Positions 8,662 to 16,418 of a stretch of 28,626 nucleotides of DNA are shown here, piece by piece. The notes below the pieces were generated by a model, which made no database searches, had not been told where the DNA came from, and worked only from the letters and a program-made list of their open reading frames with translations. Position 1 is the first letter of the stretch. Each line of letters opens with the position of its first letter. Made by a program: the position numbers and the translations under genes. Origin of the DNA: G025836975 sp049646585 (GTDB lineage: Bacteria > Pseudomonadota > Gammaproteobacteria > Burkholderiales > Burkholderiaceae_B); NCBI GenBank assembly GCA_049646585.1, contig JBARWC010000209.1, positions 1-28,626 of the forward strand, written 5' to 3'.

Positions 8662-9261
8662 ATGCGTAATTCTTTGTGCCGATATCTGCTGGGCCTGGCC
8701 TGCTCTTTCATCTTGTCCCTGTCCGCGGTGGCGCAGTCCGACACGGCCTTGCACAATGTGCGCGGCTTCCTGCCCGACCTGCGCTTTACGCTGGAGGCGG
8801 CGGGCGGCAAGACGGTGACGCAGGACGATTTCAAGGGCAAGACGGTATTGCTGTTCTTCGGCTACGCAAGCTGCCCGGACGTCTGCCCGACCACAATGGC
8901 ACAGTTGTCGCAAGTGATGCTGGAACTGGGCGACGAGGCGTCCAAGGTGCGCATTCTGTTCGTCAGCGTGGACCCGCACCGCGATACGCCGGACATCCTG
9001 GCGGCCTATGTGAAGGCGTTCGACAGCAATGCCATCGGCCTGACGGGCACGGAGAAGCAGGTGGCCGATGTGGCAAGGCGCTATCGGGTGGCGTATCAGA
9101 TCGAGAAGCCTAAAGGAGACGATCCCGGGAATTACGAGGTGGCTCATAGCCGGGGGGTTTATATCTTCGACGACCAGGGACGGGCGCGCTATCTGGCGGC
9201 GGATACGGAGTCCGTGGAGGTGTTGACCAAGGGTGTGAGGGCGCTGCTGGCGCAGGGCTAA
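8662..9261 (+). CDS. SCO1/SenC family copper chaperone / thiol-disulfide protein
   Basis: SCO1/SenC proteins deliver copper to the CuA site of cytochrome c oxidase, or act as thioredoxin-like redox proteins, on the outer face of the inner membrane. This 199-residue protein has an N-terminal hydrophobic signal (about 8-22) with a likely cleavage site after SAVA (Ala24). The thioredoxin-fold domain has the copper-binding pair CPDVC (Cys71, Cys75) and the distant His162 ligand in YEVAHS, so all three copper ligands are present. SVDPHRDTP (102-110) is the family signature. It lies 46 bp after prlC. No cytochrome oxidase genes are nearby, so the client is not shown by context. Confidence 0.92.
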   Translation: MRNSLCRYLLGLACSFILSLSAVAQSDTALHNVRGFLPDLRFTLEAAGGKTVTQDDFKGKTVLLFFGYASCPDVCPTTMAQLSQVMLELGDEASKVRILFVSVDPHRDTPDILAAYVKAFDSNAIGLTGTEKQVADVARRYRVAYQIEKPKGDDPGNYEVAHSRGVYIFDDQGRARYLAADTESVEVLTKGVRALLAQG

Positions 9262-9276
9262 ATTGTTCATTTGAAA

Positions 9277-9333
9277 CGTTGCTGGTTTCTTGGATCGTTG
9301 CTGCTTCATTGATTCGCTGCTGGTTTCTTCTGA
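9277..9333. repeat. Three tandem imperfect 19-nt repeats
   Basis: Three consecutive 19-nt units run 9277-9295, 9296-9314 and 9315-9333. All start with CGTTGCTG or CGCTGCTG and continue with a TTTCTT-like segment. Units 1 and 3 share CTGCTGGTTTCTT-like cores (GCTGGTTTCTT is identical); unit 2 is more diverged. They begin 16 bp after the SCO1 stop codon. No spacers separate the units, so it is not a CRISPR array. Function is unknown: a short slippage-prone repeat, remnant coding sequence, or part of the neighbouring structured element. Confidence 0.6.
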
Positions 9334-9345
9334 CGTGTGACGGGA

Positions 9346-9484
9346 CTTGGGTGGCGGTCCAGCTCCACGTGACCGGTTCGGCGCCTCCGCGCCGAACACC
9401 GCATCGTCTTGCTCGTCCGCCCATTCGGGCTCCCTTCGCGTACGACTCGCTCGGCCCCGAAAGTCGCCCGGCCCGCTACCCAAG
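9346..9484. repeat. Foldable GC-rich non-coding element bounded by inverted repeats
   Basis: The 383-bp stretch 9262-9644 has no convincing gene. Its middle is a block with 12-bp ends that pair with one G-T wobble: CTTGGGTGGCGG (9346-9357) and CCGCTACCCAAG (9473-9484). Inside are a perfect 9-bp hairpin, GTTCGGCGC-CTCC-GCGCCGAAC (9376-9397), and a pair TTCGGG (9424-9429) / CCCGAA (9456-9461). No T-tract follows, so it is not a typical terminator. It could be a dispersed palindromic repeat, a small structured RNA, or the scar of a mobile element. This is inference from base pairing only. Confidence 0.4.
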
Positions 9485-9584
9485 CCCCGCCACACTGCGG
9501 CAAGTAGGCGTGTCCCATCGCGGCGGTGGTGCTTCATCCCAGCTATGGTGATGTGTTGAACTTTTACTTATGTAACTGAATCTT

Positions 9585-9593
9585 TGATATCAT
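9585..9593 (+). promoter_or_regulatory. Probable extended -10 promoter of the CocE-like hydrolase gene
   Basis: TGA-TATCAT (9585-9593) matches an extended -10 element: TGn followed by a hexamer with 5 of 6 consensus bases. It sits in an AT-rich stretch (9555-9595) that contrasts with the GC-rich surroundings. No clear -35 is present, as is common for extended -10 promoters. The start codon at 9645 lies about 45 nt downstream of the predicted transcription start. Confidence 0.4.
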
Positions 9594-9644
9594 CCGCAAC
9601 CATGCGGCGGCTGAGGGCCGTTTGGAAACACTTGAGGATGACCG

Positions 9645-11717
9645 ATGCGCTGGAACAACGCCATCTTGAAAAAACTGGCGATCGGCCTTTTCTTTGTAGG
9701 CGGCTTGTTGGGTTGCAACGGCGGCACGACACAGTCAGAGACGACCGCTTTTTACGAGTTTTCCGTGGAGCACGGCACGCTCGAGATGAAAGACGGCGTG
9801 CGCCTGGCGGTGACTTACTACCGTCCCATGGCCAAAACGGTTGGCGAAACGTTTCCGGTCATCATGGAAAAAGTGCCTTATCGCAAGGATGACTTTTTCA
9901 CGCTGGGCGATTACCAATACGGGTCCTACTTTGCCAAACGCGGCTATGTCGTCGCTCGGGTCGATGTGCGTGGCACAGGCGGTAGCGAGGGTGCCATCCC
10001 GGAAAGCGAATACTCCGAAGCCGAGATTTCCGATGCTGAAGAGCTTGTTGCGCAACTCTCGAAAAAGAGCTGGTCCAACGGCAATGTGGGGATGTACGGC
10101 ATTTCATGTAGCGCCTTCAATTCGCTGATGACGGCCCACCGGAAGCCGCCTGCGCTCAAGGCCATCATTGCGGCGCACGGGTCGACGGATCTGTTTTACA
10201 ACGATGTCCACTACATAGACGGCGCCTTGCATGTCGACGTCTACGCGCATCAGATCGATACCGACAACTCCATGCCGCAGAGCCCCGGCTATCGCATCGA
10301 CGACGAATACTTCCGCAATCGATTCGACAGGGAGCCCTGGATATTCACCTGGCTGCGCCAGCAGCAAGACGGTGATTTCTGGCGTAAGGAATCGCTTAAA
10401 TTCAAGACTCCGCTGGAAGTTCCAGCCTACCTGATAGGCGGACTGCTCGACGGCTACCGCGATTTCGTCACGGAAATCAGCTCAAGCTCCAAGGCGCCGG
10501 TCATTGCCGAGATCGGGCCCTGGAACCATGCATGGCCCGAGTACGGCGCGCCCGGGCCAAACTACGAATGGCGGGAAAAGGCATTGCGTTGGTGGGATTA
10601 CTGGCTCAAAGGCATAGACAACGGCGCCCTGGACCAGCCAGGCCGCATGGCGTTCATGCGCACCGGACATCCGCCCGCCACAGACCTGGACACCATTCCG
10701 GGCTATTGGCGCTGCGGCAAGCAATGGCCGGAGGCAGGCGCCACCACCCGGCGCCTGTACCCGCAGGCAAGGCAACAACTAAGCGACGCGCCCTCCCCCG
10801 GAGTCAACATCGACAATCTGCGCTATCGCGCCGGCGCCGGGATGGCCGCTGGCGGATGGTGGGGCGAACAAACCGGCGACATGGCGGCCGACGACGCCCA
10901 CAGCCTGGTCTACGATTCCGCCCCGCTGACCGAGGCCATGGAAATCATGGGCTTGCCGCAAGTGCGCCTGCGCGTCGCCGCAGACGCCCCATTCTACCAA
11001 TGGACAGTGCGCCTGGAAGATGTGGCTCCAGACGGTCAGGTCTCCCTGGTCAGCGGCGCCATCATCAACCCTTCCCAGCGCTTCTCACGACTGGCGCCTG
11101 AAGCTCTGATACCCGGGAACACCACGACGCTGTCCACAGCGATTCATTTCACCACCTGGCGTTTCAAACCGGGCCACCGCATCCGCCTGGCCGTCTCCAA
11201 TGCCCAATTCCCCATGATCTGGCCCAGCCCGACACCCGGCTCCACCAGCCTTTTGTCGGGCGCCGACACATGGCTGGAGCTGCCGGTGGTGCCCACACAA
11301 AACAAAACCAGCCCATCTTGCGTACTGCCCACCGTGGAGCTCAGCGACGAGGCCCCATTCGGCAAAAACCTGCCGGGCAAGGGCCTCGTGTTCGACAGTC
11401 TACGCAACGAACAAACCGGCGATTCGACCTTCACCGTCACCAACGAATCTAATTGGGCTCTGTACAACAACACCTACCATTCCACGGAACGGTATCAATG
11501 GGACGTCAACGACGCCGCCCCTGCCAACGCGCGCTTCCAGGGCGAACGCAGAAACGTGTTCACCATCTCGGGAAATGAAATAGACCTCTCGACCCTGGCG
11601 CGGATCGAATCCGACGCCACCCACTTCCACGTCAGTTTCACAAAAACCCTGCGGCAAAACGGCAGCCTGGTCAGGCAAAGGACATGGACCGACAGCATCC
11701 CGCGCCGATATCAGTAA
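9645..11717 (+). CDS. CocE/NonD-family hydrolase, predicted lipoprotein (X-Pro dipeptidyl-peptidase-like)
   Basis: This 690-residue serine hydrolase belongs to the family of cocaine esterase, glutaryl-7-ACA acylase and X-Pro dipeptidyl peptidases. A lipoprotein signal with lipobox LLGC (Cys24) predicts export and lipid anchoring. The alpha/beta-hydrolase core has RVDVRGTGGSEG (105-116), a nucleophile elbow YGISCSAF (Ser154), a likely catalytic Asp in LLDGYRDF (Asp269 or Asp273) and His295 in GPWNHAWP. A C-terminal beta-rich jelly-roll domain (from about 400) is typical. The elbow is unusual: family members generally read GxSYxG, here G-I-S-C-S. Start is supported by GAGG about 9 nt upstream. 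It stands alone, flanked by non-coding DNA. The substrate is unknown; ester or acyl-amide hydrolysis is inferred. Confidence 0.88.
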   Translation: MRWNNAILKKLAIGLFFVGGLLGCNGGTTQSETTAFYEFSVEHGTLEMKDGVRLAVTYYRPMAKTVGETFPVIMEKVPYRKDDFFTLGDYQYGSYFAKRGYVVARVDVRGTGGSEGAIPESEYSEAEISDAEELVAQLSKKSWSNGNVGMYGISCSAFNSLMTAHRKPPALKAIIAAHGSTDLFYNDVHYIDGALHVDVYAHQIDTDNSMPQSPGYRIDDEYFRNRFDREPWIFTWLRQQQDGDFWRKESLKFKTPLEVPAYLIGGLLDGYRDFVTEISSSSKAPVIAEIGPWNHAWPEYGAPGPNYEWREKALRWWDYWLKGIDNGALDQPGRMAFMRTGHPPATDLDTIPGYWRCGKQWPEAGATTRRLYPQARQQLSDAPSPGVNIDNLRYRAGAGMAAGGWWGEQTGDMAADDAHSLVYDSAPLTEAMEIMGLPQVRLRVAADAPFYQWTVRLEDVAPDGQVSLVSGAIINPSQRFSRLAPEALIPGNTTTLSTAIHFTTWRFKPGHRIRLAVSNAQFPMIWPSPTPGSTSLLSGADTWLELPVVPTQNKTSPSCVLPTVELSDEAPFGKNLPGKGLVFDSLRNEQTGDSTFTVTNESNWALYNNTYHSTERYQWDVNDAAPANARFQGERRNVFTISGNEIDLSTLARIESDATHFHVSFTKTLRQNGSLVRQRTWTDSIPRRYQ

Positions 11718-11992
11718 GGGCCGCAAGCGCAGGACCTCCTTCTAGCTGAAACCACGCAAGGCAAGAAGGCCAAGCACACAAACCGCCCCAGCGGCCAAAC
11801 GCCATTCACCACGCCCGCATGTATAAAACGACGTCATGCACGAGCACAAAAACACATGGTCGGCCCAAGCTGAGGATCGCGAAATATTCGACGAATCACA
11901 CGCTGCAGCTGCGTGTACAGCAGCCACATTCCCTTGAAGACCTCATCCAGTCAGATCAGCCGTATACTCCGATGCCACAAGAAAACGGCGCG
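11718..11992. other. Convergent intergenic region
   Basis: This 275-bp stretch lies between the converging hydrolase and flavoprotein genes. It holds only weak inverted repeats: CCTTCT (11738-11743) with AGAAGG (11764-11769), and ACACGC (11898-11903) with GCGTGT (11911-11916). Neither is followed by a convincing T-tract. I see no gene here. Confidence 0.5.
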
Positions 11993-13432
11993 TCAATTAC
12001 TATTGACCGCCTTCTCATCCTTGCAAACATCCTTCAGCCTAGCCTCCACCTGCTGCTTAGCCGCCGCCCGCAACGCCGTCCGCAAACCCTCTTCGACAAC
12101 AGGATGGTAAAACGGCATCTCCAGCATCTGCCCAACCGTCAGTTCCTGCTGCACCGCCCAGGCCAGCAAATGAGCGATATGCTCCATGCTGGGCCCCGCC
12201 ATCTCGGCTCCCAGGAAACGGCCACCGTCCTTGTGAACATAAACCCGCAGCATCCCGCGGTTTTTCAGCATCACCCGCGAACGCCCCTGGTTCGCAAAAT
12301 CGACCTCTCCGAAAGCCACGCACTGCTTCGGTAAATCCTTGAAATGCACGCCCACCTGAGCCAATTGCGGATCGGAAAACACCACCGACATCGGGGCTCG
12401 GCGCTTGCCTGGATGCACCTGCGGATACGAAGCCGCATTCTCGCCGGCAATACGGCCATCGTCGGCTGCTTCGTGCAACAGCGGCAGCACCCCATTCACA
12501 TCGCCCGCGATGAAAATCGGCGCCGACCCCAATTGCAGCGTATCGGGATCGTACTCCGGCATGCCCTTGTCATCCAGCTTGACCGAGGTATTCTCCAAGC
12601 CAAGCCCGGCCACATTGGGCCGCCGGCCCGCCGCCAGCAACACATAATCGTAAGTCTCGACGGCCTCCGGCCGCCCCTCCGTCTGGAAACGCACCTCGGC
12701 CTGATCGCCCACGCGGCGCAGCGACATCACCCGCGTATCCAGGCGCAGATCCAGCTCGGCATGGAAAGCAGCCAGGGCGCTCGCCCTGACTTCGGGGTCC
12801 GTCAGGCCGCCCAGGCTGCCGCTGCGGTTCACGATGCAGGTCTTGACGCCCAATCGGGCCAGCGCCTGGCCCAGCTCCAGCCCGATCACGCCGGCGCCCA
12901 CCACCATCACGCTGCGCGGCAAATCATTCCATTCGAACACATCGTCATTGACCACCACGCGGTCGCCCAGGCATTCATAAGACTCAGGCACAACGGGGGA
13001 CGAGCCCGTGGCGATGATCACCCGCGATGCCTGGACCTCTGTGTGATCGTCCACATGCAACACCGTATCGGCAACGAAGCGGGCATAGCCTGTGATCTTG
13101 TCGTCGGCCGGCATGCCCGCAACGCTTTCCAGCACGAAGCCCACGAAACGATCGCGCTCGCGCTTGACCCTATCCATAACTTGGGTGCCATCTACGCGCA
13201 GCTTGCCGTCGATATGAACGCCGAAAGGCGCCGCCGACACGGCGGTGTGGGCCGCTTCGGCGGCGGCGATAAGCAATTTCGAGGGCATGCAGCCCACCCG
13301 TGCGCAGGTCGTGCCATGCGGCCCGCCCTCGATCAGCAAGGCACTCAGCCCGGCCGATTTCACCGCGCGATAAGCCGACAGGCCGGCCGTACCCGCGCCG
13401 ACGATGGCGACATCCGTTTTAAGCAGTTTCAT
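11993..13432 (-). CDS. Dihydrolipoamide dehydrogenase-like flavoprotein disulfide reductase
   Basis: This 479-residue class I pyridine nucleotide-disulfide oxidoreductase has an N-terminal FAD motif GAGTAG (12-17), redox-active cysteines in CARVGC (Cys43, Cys48) followed by MPSK, an NAD(P) motif VVGAGVIGLELG, a second FAD motif APIFIAGDVNG, and a C-terminal dimer domain with the active-site pair HPVVEE (His443, Glu448). These support a working disulfide reductase. The redox segment departs from the usual GTCLNVGCIPSK of E3 enzymes, so it may be a second lipoamide dehydrogenase or a related reductase rather than the E3 of the aceEF complex. AGGAGAG precedes the ATG. It is transcribed alone, 119 bp from the nitroreductase stop region upstream on the same strand. 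Substrate uncertain. Confidence 0.87.
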   Translation of the reverse strand: MKLLKTDVAIVGAGTAGLSAYRAVKSAGLSALLIEGGPHGTTCARVGCMPSKLLIAAAEAAHTAVSAAPFGVHIDGKLRVDGTQVMDRVKRERDRFVGFVLESVAGMPADDKITGYARFVADTVLHVDDHTEVQASRVIIATGSSPVVPESYECLGDRVVVNDDVFEWNDLPRSVMVVGAGVIGLELGQALARLGVKTCIVNRSGSLGGLTDPEVRASALAAFHAELDLRLDTRVMSLRRVGDQAEVRFQTEGRPEAVETYDYVLLAAGRRPNVAGLGLENTSVKLDDKGMPEYDPDTLQLGSAPIFIAGDVNGVLPLLHEAADDGRIAGENAASYPQVHPGKRRAPMSVVFSDPQLAQVGVHFKDLPKQCVAFGEVDFANQGRSRVMLKNRGMLRVYVHKDGGRFLGAEMAGPSMEHIAHLLAWAVQQELTVGQMLEMPFYHPVVEEGLRTALRAAAKQQVEARLKDVCKDEKAVNSN

Positions 13433-13551
13433 GTCCAGACTCTCCTATCAGGGAATGGCGGCGTTTTCATGGCGGCCGGCAGCCCGGAGCCACAGCCGCC
13501 CTAGCCCTACGCCGGCTCGACCGCCCACATTACCCGGCAAGCAATCAAAGG

Positions 13552-14130
13552 CTAGACGCCCTGCCACTCCGTGACGAACTGTCGGTAATCGGGACGCTCG
13601 CGAGCAGGCGGTGCATCGATGAGCGTGCCGATGGACACAAAGCCCATGAAACGGTAGTCCAGCCCGTCAAAGCCCAGCGCTTCGCCGACCCCGTCGACAT
13701 AGGTGCCCAGGCCGGTGCTCCAGAAAGCGGTATAGCCCAGCATATGGGCGGCATTCAGAATATTGGCCACCGCGGCGCCCGTGGCGAGCATCCGCTCGTG
13801 TTCGGGAATCTTGGTGTTGGCGTGATCCAACCGGCAGGCGACGGCAATCAGCAAGGGCACCTGGGCCAGCCAGCGGCGGTTGCTTGCCTCCTTTTCAGGG
13901 GTCGGCGGCCGGCCGGCGGACTTGATGGCATCCATCGCCATATCGGCCAGGCGCCCCAAGGCTTGACCGCGTATCAGCGCAAAACGCCAGGGCCGCAACT
14001 GCCCGTGATCGGGCGCCGACATGGCCGCCTGCAATATGCGCGCGAGCTCCTCTTCCGAGGGGCCGGGAGCCCGTACAAACTTGGCGGAGCGCCGAGACAG
14101 TAAATAATCTATCGCTGCGGCTGCAGACAT
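13552..14130 (-). CDS. YdjA-type FMN-dependent nitroreductase family protein
   Basis: This 192-residue protein belongs to the FMN-binding nitroreductase fold, small YdjA branch. FMN-contact landmarks are RRSAKF (13-18) and APDHGQLRPWRF (39-50), the latter typical of YdjA-like proteins, with a C-terminal GFVSIGT segment. Physiological substrates of this branch are poorly known; NAD(P)H-dependent reduction is inferred. Its ATG lies only 2 nt after the pdxJ stop, and the ribosome-binding sequence GGAAGGG falls inside the end of pdxJ, so translation is probably coupled. PdxJ makes a B6 vitamer and this protein binds FMN, but a functional link is not shown by the sequence. Confidence 0.88.
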   Translation of the reverse strand: MSAAAAIDYLLSRRSAKFVRAPGPSEEELARILQAAMSAPDHGQLRPWRFALIRGQALGRLADMAMDAIKSAGRPPTPEKEASNRRWLAQVPLLIAVACRLDHANTKIPEHERMLATGAAVANILNAAHMLGYTAFWSTGLGTYVDGVGEALGFDGLDYRFMGFVSIGTLIDAPPARERPDYRQFVTEWQGV

Positions 14131-14132
14131 CT

Positions 14133-14852
14133 TTATCCCTTCCTAAGCAGGGCCTTCATGTCGCGCACGGCTTTTTCCCAACCGTCGAAGACGGCGCGCG
14201 CCACGATGGCGTGTCCAATATTGAGTTCGGCGATGCCGGATATGGCGACGATGGGCTGAACGTTGTCGTAATGCAGGCCGTGGCCCGCGTTGACGCGCAG
14301 CCCCAACCCCACGCCCGTCGCCACGGCGCCACGCAGCCTGACAAGCTCGGCATCCACGCCGGAGGCGTCCGTCGCGTCGGAATAGGCGCCGGTATGCAGT
14401 TCAATGACGGTGGCGCCGGCGCGCCGGGCGGCATCGATCTGCTCCGCTTCCGGATCGATGAACAAAGAAACGCGTATGCCCGCATCGTGCAGTTGGGTCA
14501 CGGCCCGCCGTACGGCTTCGAATTGCCCCAGGACATCGAGCCCGCCTTCGGTGGTCAGCTCGCTGCGCTTTTCAGGCACCAGACATACATCATGCGGGCG
14601 GACCCGGCAGGCGATGTCCAGCATTTCGGGAGTGATCGCGCATTCCAGGTTCATGCGAGTGCGTAGCACCGGCCGCATGGCGCTGACATCGGCGTCCTGG
14701 ATGTGGCGGCGGTCTTCGCGCAGATGCAGGGTGATAAGGTCGGCGCCCGCGTCTTCGGCACGCAGGGCCGCCTGTATGGGATCCGGATAAACGGTGTAGC
14801 GCTGCTGGCGCAAGGTGGCGACATGATCAATATTTACGCCCAATTCAATCAT
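14133..14852 (-). CDS. pdxJ: Pyridoxine 5'-phosphate synthase
   Basis: PdxJ condenses 3-amino-2-oxopropyl phosphate with 1-deoxyxylulose 5-phosphate to give pyridoxine 5'-phosphate, the last ring-forming step of DXP-dependent vitamin B6 synthesis. The 239 residues form the expected TIM barrel. Landmarks in order are NIDHVATLRQ (7-16), LHLREDRRHI (42-51), MNLE (67-70), PEKRSELTTEGG (93-104), FIDP, ELHTG, LRVNAGHGL and ELNIGH, covering the catalytic His and Glu and the phosphate-binding residues. It lies 57 bp downstream of the RND outer-membrane gene. In many bacteria acpS follows pdxJ; here a nitroreductase gene takes that place. Confidence 0.98.
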   Translation of the reverse strand: MIELGVNIDHVATLRQQRYTVYPDPIQAALRAEDAGADLITLHLREDRRHIQDADVSAMRPVLRTRMNLECAITPEMLDIACRVRPHDVCLVPEKRSELTTEGGLDVLGQFEAVRRAVTQLHDAGIRVSLFIDPEAEQIDAARRAGATVIELHTGAYSDATDASGVDAELVRLRGAVATGVGLGLRVNAGHGLHYDNVQPIVAISGIAELNIGHAIVARAVFDGWEKAVRDMKALLRKG

Positions 14853-14909
14853 TTCGATGCACCACCTTTTTGTTGCCTAGATAAGAAACCCGTCTCCCAT
14901 TATGACCTT

Positions 14910-16418
14910 TTATTGAACGCTTGTCCCGGCCGCCGGCGAGCCTTCGGCCTGGCCGGATCCGGCCGAGGCCGAATCCTTCAGCCAGCCGCCGCCCAGGGCT
15001 TTATAAAGCTCCACGCGGTTCAGCAAAGAGTCCATGCCCGTCTGCAGCAAATTGCTTTGAACCGAATAAAGCTGGACTTCCGCGTTCTGGACCTGCAGGA
15101 AGCTGTCTATCCCGGTTTCGTAGCGCAGCTGGGCCAGACGCAGGCTTTCGGATGCCGAGGTCTGTAAGGCGCGCAAGGCGTCCAGCTGATGGGAATAGGT
15201 GGCTTCGCCGGCCAGGGCGTCGGAAACCTCGCGGAATGCCGTCTGTATGGTTTTTTCGTATTGCGCCACGGCGATGTTCTTTCTTGCCTTGGCCAGGTCC
15301 AGATTGCCGCTGACACCGCCGGCAAAGATCGGAACTTGCAGCTGCGGCGAGAATTGCCAATAGCGTTGGCTGGAGCTGAACAAGCCGCCCAATTCGGGGC
15401 TGGCGAAACCCAGCAGGCCGGTAATGGAAATGCGCGGGAAGAATGCCGCGCGAGCCGCGCCGATATTGGCGTTGGCTCCTATCAGGGCGTGCTCGGCGCC
15501 GATGATGTCCGGCCGCCGGGTCAGCAGGTCGGACGGCAACCCTACGGGGATGGCGGCCAGCACCTGATCGCGGCTGAAGGTGGCGGCCTCGGGCAACTGG
15601 GCTTCCGGCCGCGAACCCAGCAATAGCAGCAGTGCGTTCTGGGCCTGCTGCTGGCTGCGCTTGATGCCCAGGCTGTCGGCCCGTACCGTGTCCAGCTGCG
15701 AACGCGCCTGGTTCAGGTCCAGCGCCGACGCAACACCCGCGTCGTAACGGGACTGCACCAGGGACAACGTGCTTTCCCTGGACTTCAAGGTGCGTTGCGC
15801 CAGCTCTTGCATCTGCTGTGCCGTGCGCAGGCGGAAATAGCCTTCGGCAACCTGAGCCACCAGATTGATGTGCACCGTGCGGCGCGCCTGCTCCGTTGCC
15901 AGGTACTGCTGGTAGGCGGCTTCGGACAGGTTTTTCACGCGCCCGAAGAAATCCAGTTCGAAAGACGTCATGCCGACGCCCGCCTGATAGGAACGCGACA
16001 CGCTGGGAGAATCGGCGCCCATGCGCATGTTTTCGGGGTTGCGCGTCGCCTGGGCATTGGCGCCCACGCCCACGGTGGGATAGCGGTCGCTGTCCGCGAT
16101 GCCGTACTGCGCCCTGGCTTCTTCCACCCGCTCGACGGCGATGCGCATGTCGCGGTTGTTGGCCAGCGCCAGCTCGATCAGGGTTTTCAGGCGAGGATCG
16201 GTAAAGAACTCGCTCCAGCCAAGATCGGCGCTGACCGACGCATTGGGCGCCACGGCCTGGGCGCTGCCCGGCCCGCTATTGTTGACCGCCGCCGCGTCCG
16301 GATAATGTAGAGGCACGGGCGCGTCGGGGCGCTCATACTTGGGCGCCAGCGAGCAGCCGGCCAGCGCCAGCGTGATCAACAGCGGCAAGGCGGCGCGCTG
16401 GAAAGAACGATTATTCAT
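14910..16418 (-). CDS. RND efflux outer-membrane channel lipoprotein (OprM/NodT family)
   Basis: This 502-residue outer-membrane factor forms the trimeric exit duct of a tripartite efflux pump. The N-terminal signal ends in lipobox LAGC (Cys22), giving a lipid-anchored periplasmic end. Two tandem OEP repeats follow at about 65-265 and 280-470, with the family landmarks ELDFFGRV, SRYDAGVASALDLNQARSQL, RRPDI and RYETGIDSFLQVQNAE. The tail after about 475 is a short Gly/Ser/Ala-rich extension. Its start codon overlaps the permease stop by 8 nt (ATGAATAA), so it is translationally coupled to the pump. Homologues include OprM and AdeK; which drugs are exported cannot be read from the sequence. Confidence 0.95.
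   Translation of the reverse strand: MNNRSFQRAALPLLITLALAGCSLAPKYERPDAPVPLHYPDAAAVNNSGPGSAQAVAPNASVSADLGWSEFFTDPRLKTLIELALANNRDMRIAVERVEEARAQYGIADSDRYPTVGVGANAQATRNPENMRMGADSPSVSRSYQAGVGMTSFELDFFGRVKNLSEAAYQQYLATEQARRTVHINLVAQVAEGYFRLRTAQQMQELAQRTLKSRESTLSLVQSRYDAGVASALDLNQARSQLDTVRADSLGIKRSQQQAQNALLLLLGSRPEAQLPEAATFSRDQVLAAIPVGLPSDLLTRRPDIIGAEHALIGANANIGAARAAFFPRISITGLLGFASPELGGLFSSSQRYWQFSPQLQVPIFAGGVSGNLDLAKARKNIAVAQYEKTIQTAFREVSDALAGEATYSHQLDALRALQTSASESLRLAQLRYETGIDSFLQVQNAEVQLYSVQSNLLQTGMDSLLNRVELYKALGGGWLKDSASAGSGQAEGSPAAGTSVQ

Noticed and set aside
9277..9333. CRISPR-like repeat
   Set aside because: The 19-nt units are directly adjacent with no unique spacers, and no cas genes are present.
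9376..9397. Rho-independent terminator for the SCO1 gene
   Set aside because: The 9-bp stem is perfect but no T-tract follows on either strand, and it lies over 110 bp after the stop codon. Better treated as part of the structured element.
9347..9559. Small open frames inside the non-coding block after the SCO1 gene
   Set aside because: Several overlap on both strands, none has a ribosome-binding site or domain, and the inverted repeats explain the base pattern better.
12344..13504. 386-codon open frame antisense to the flavoprotein gene
   Set aside because: The flavoprotein on the minus strand has intact FAD, NAD and redox motifs; the opposite frame shows none.
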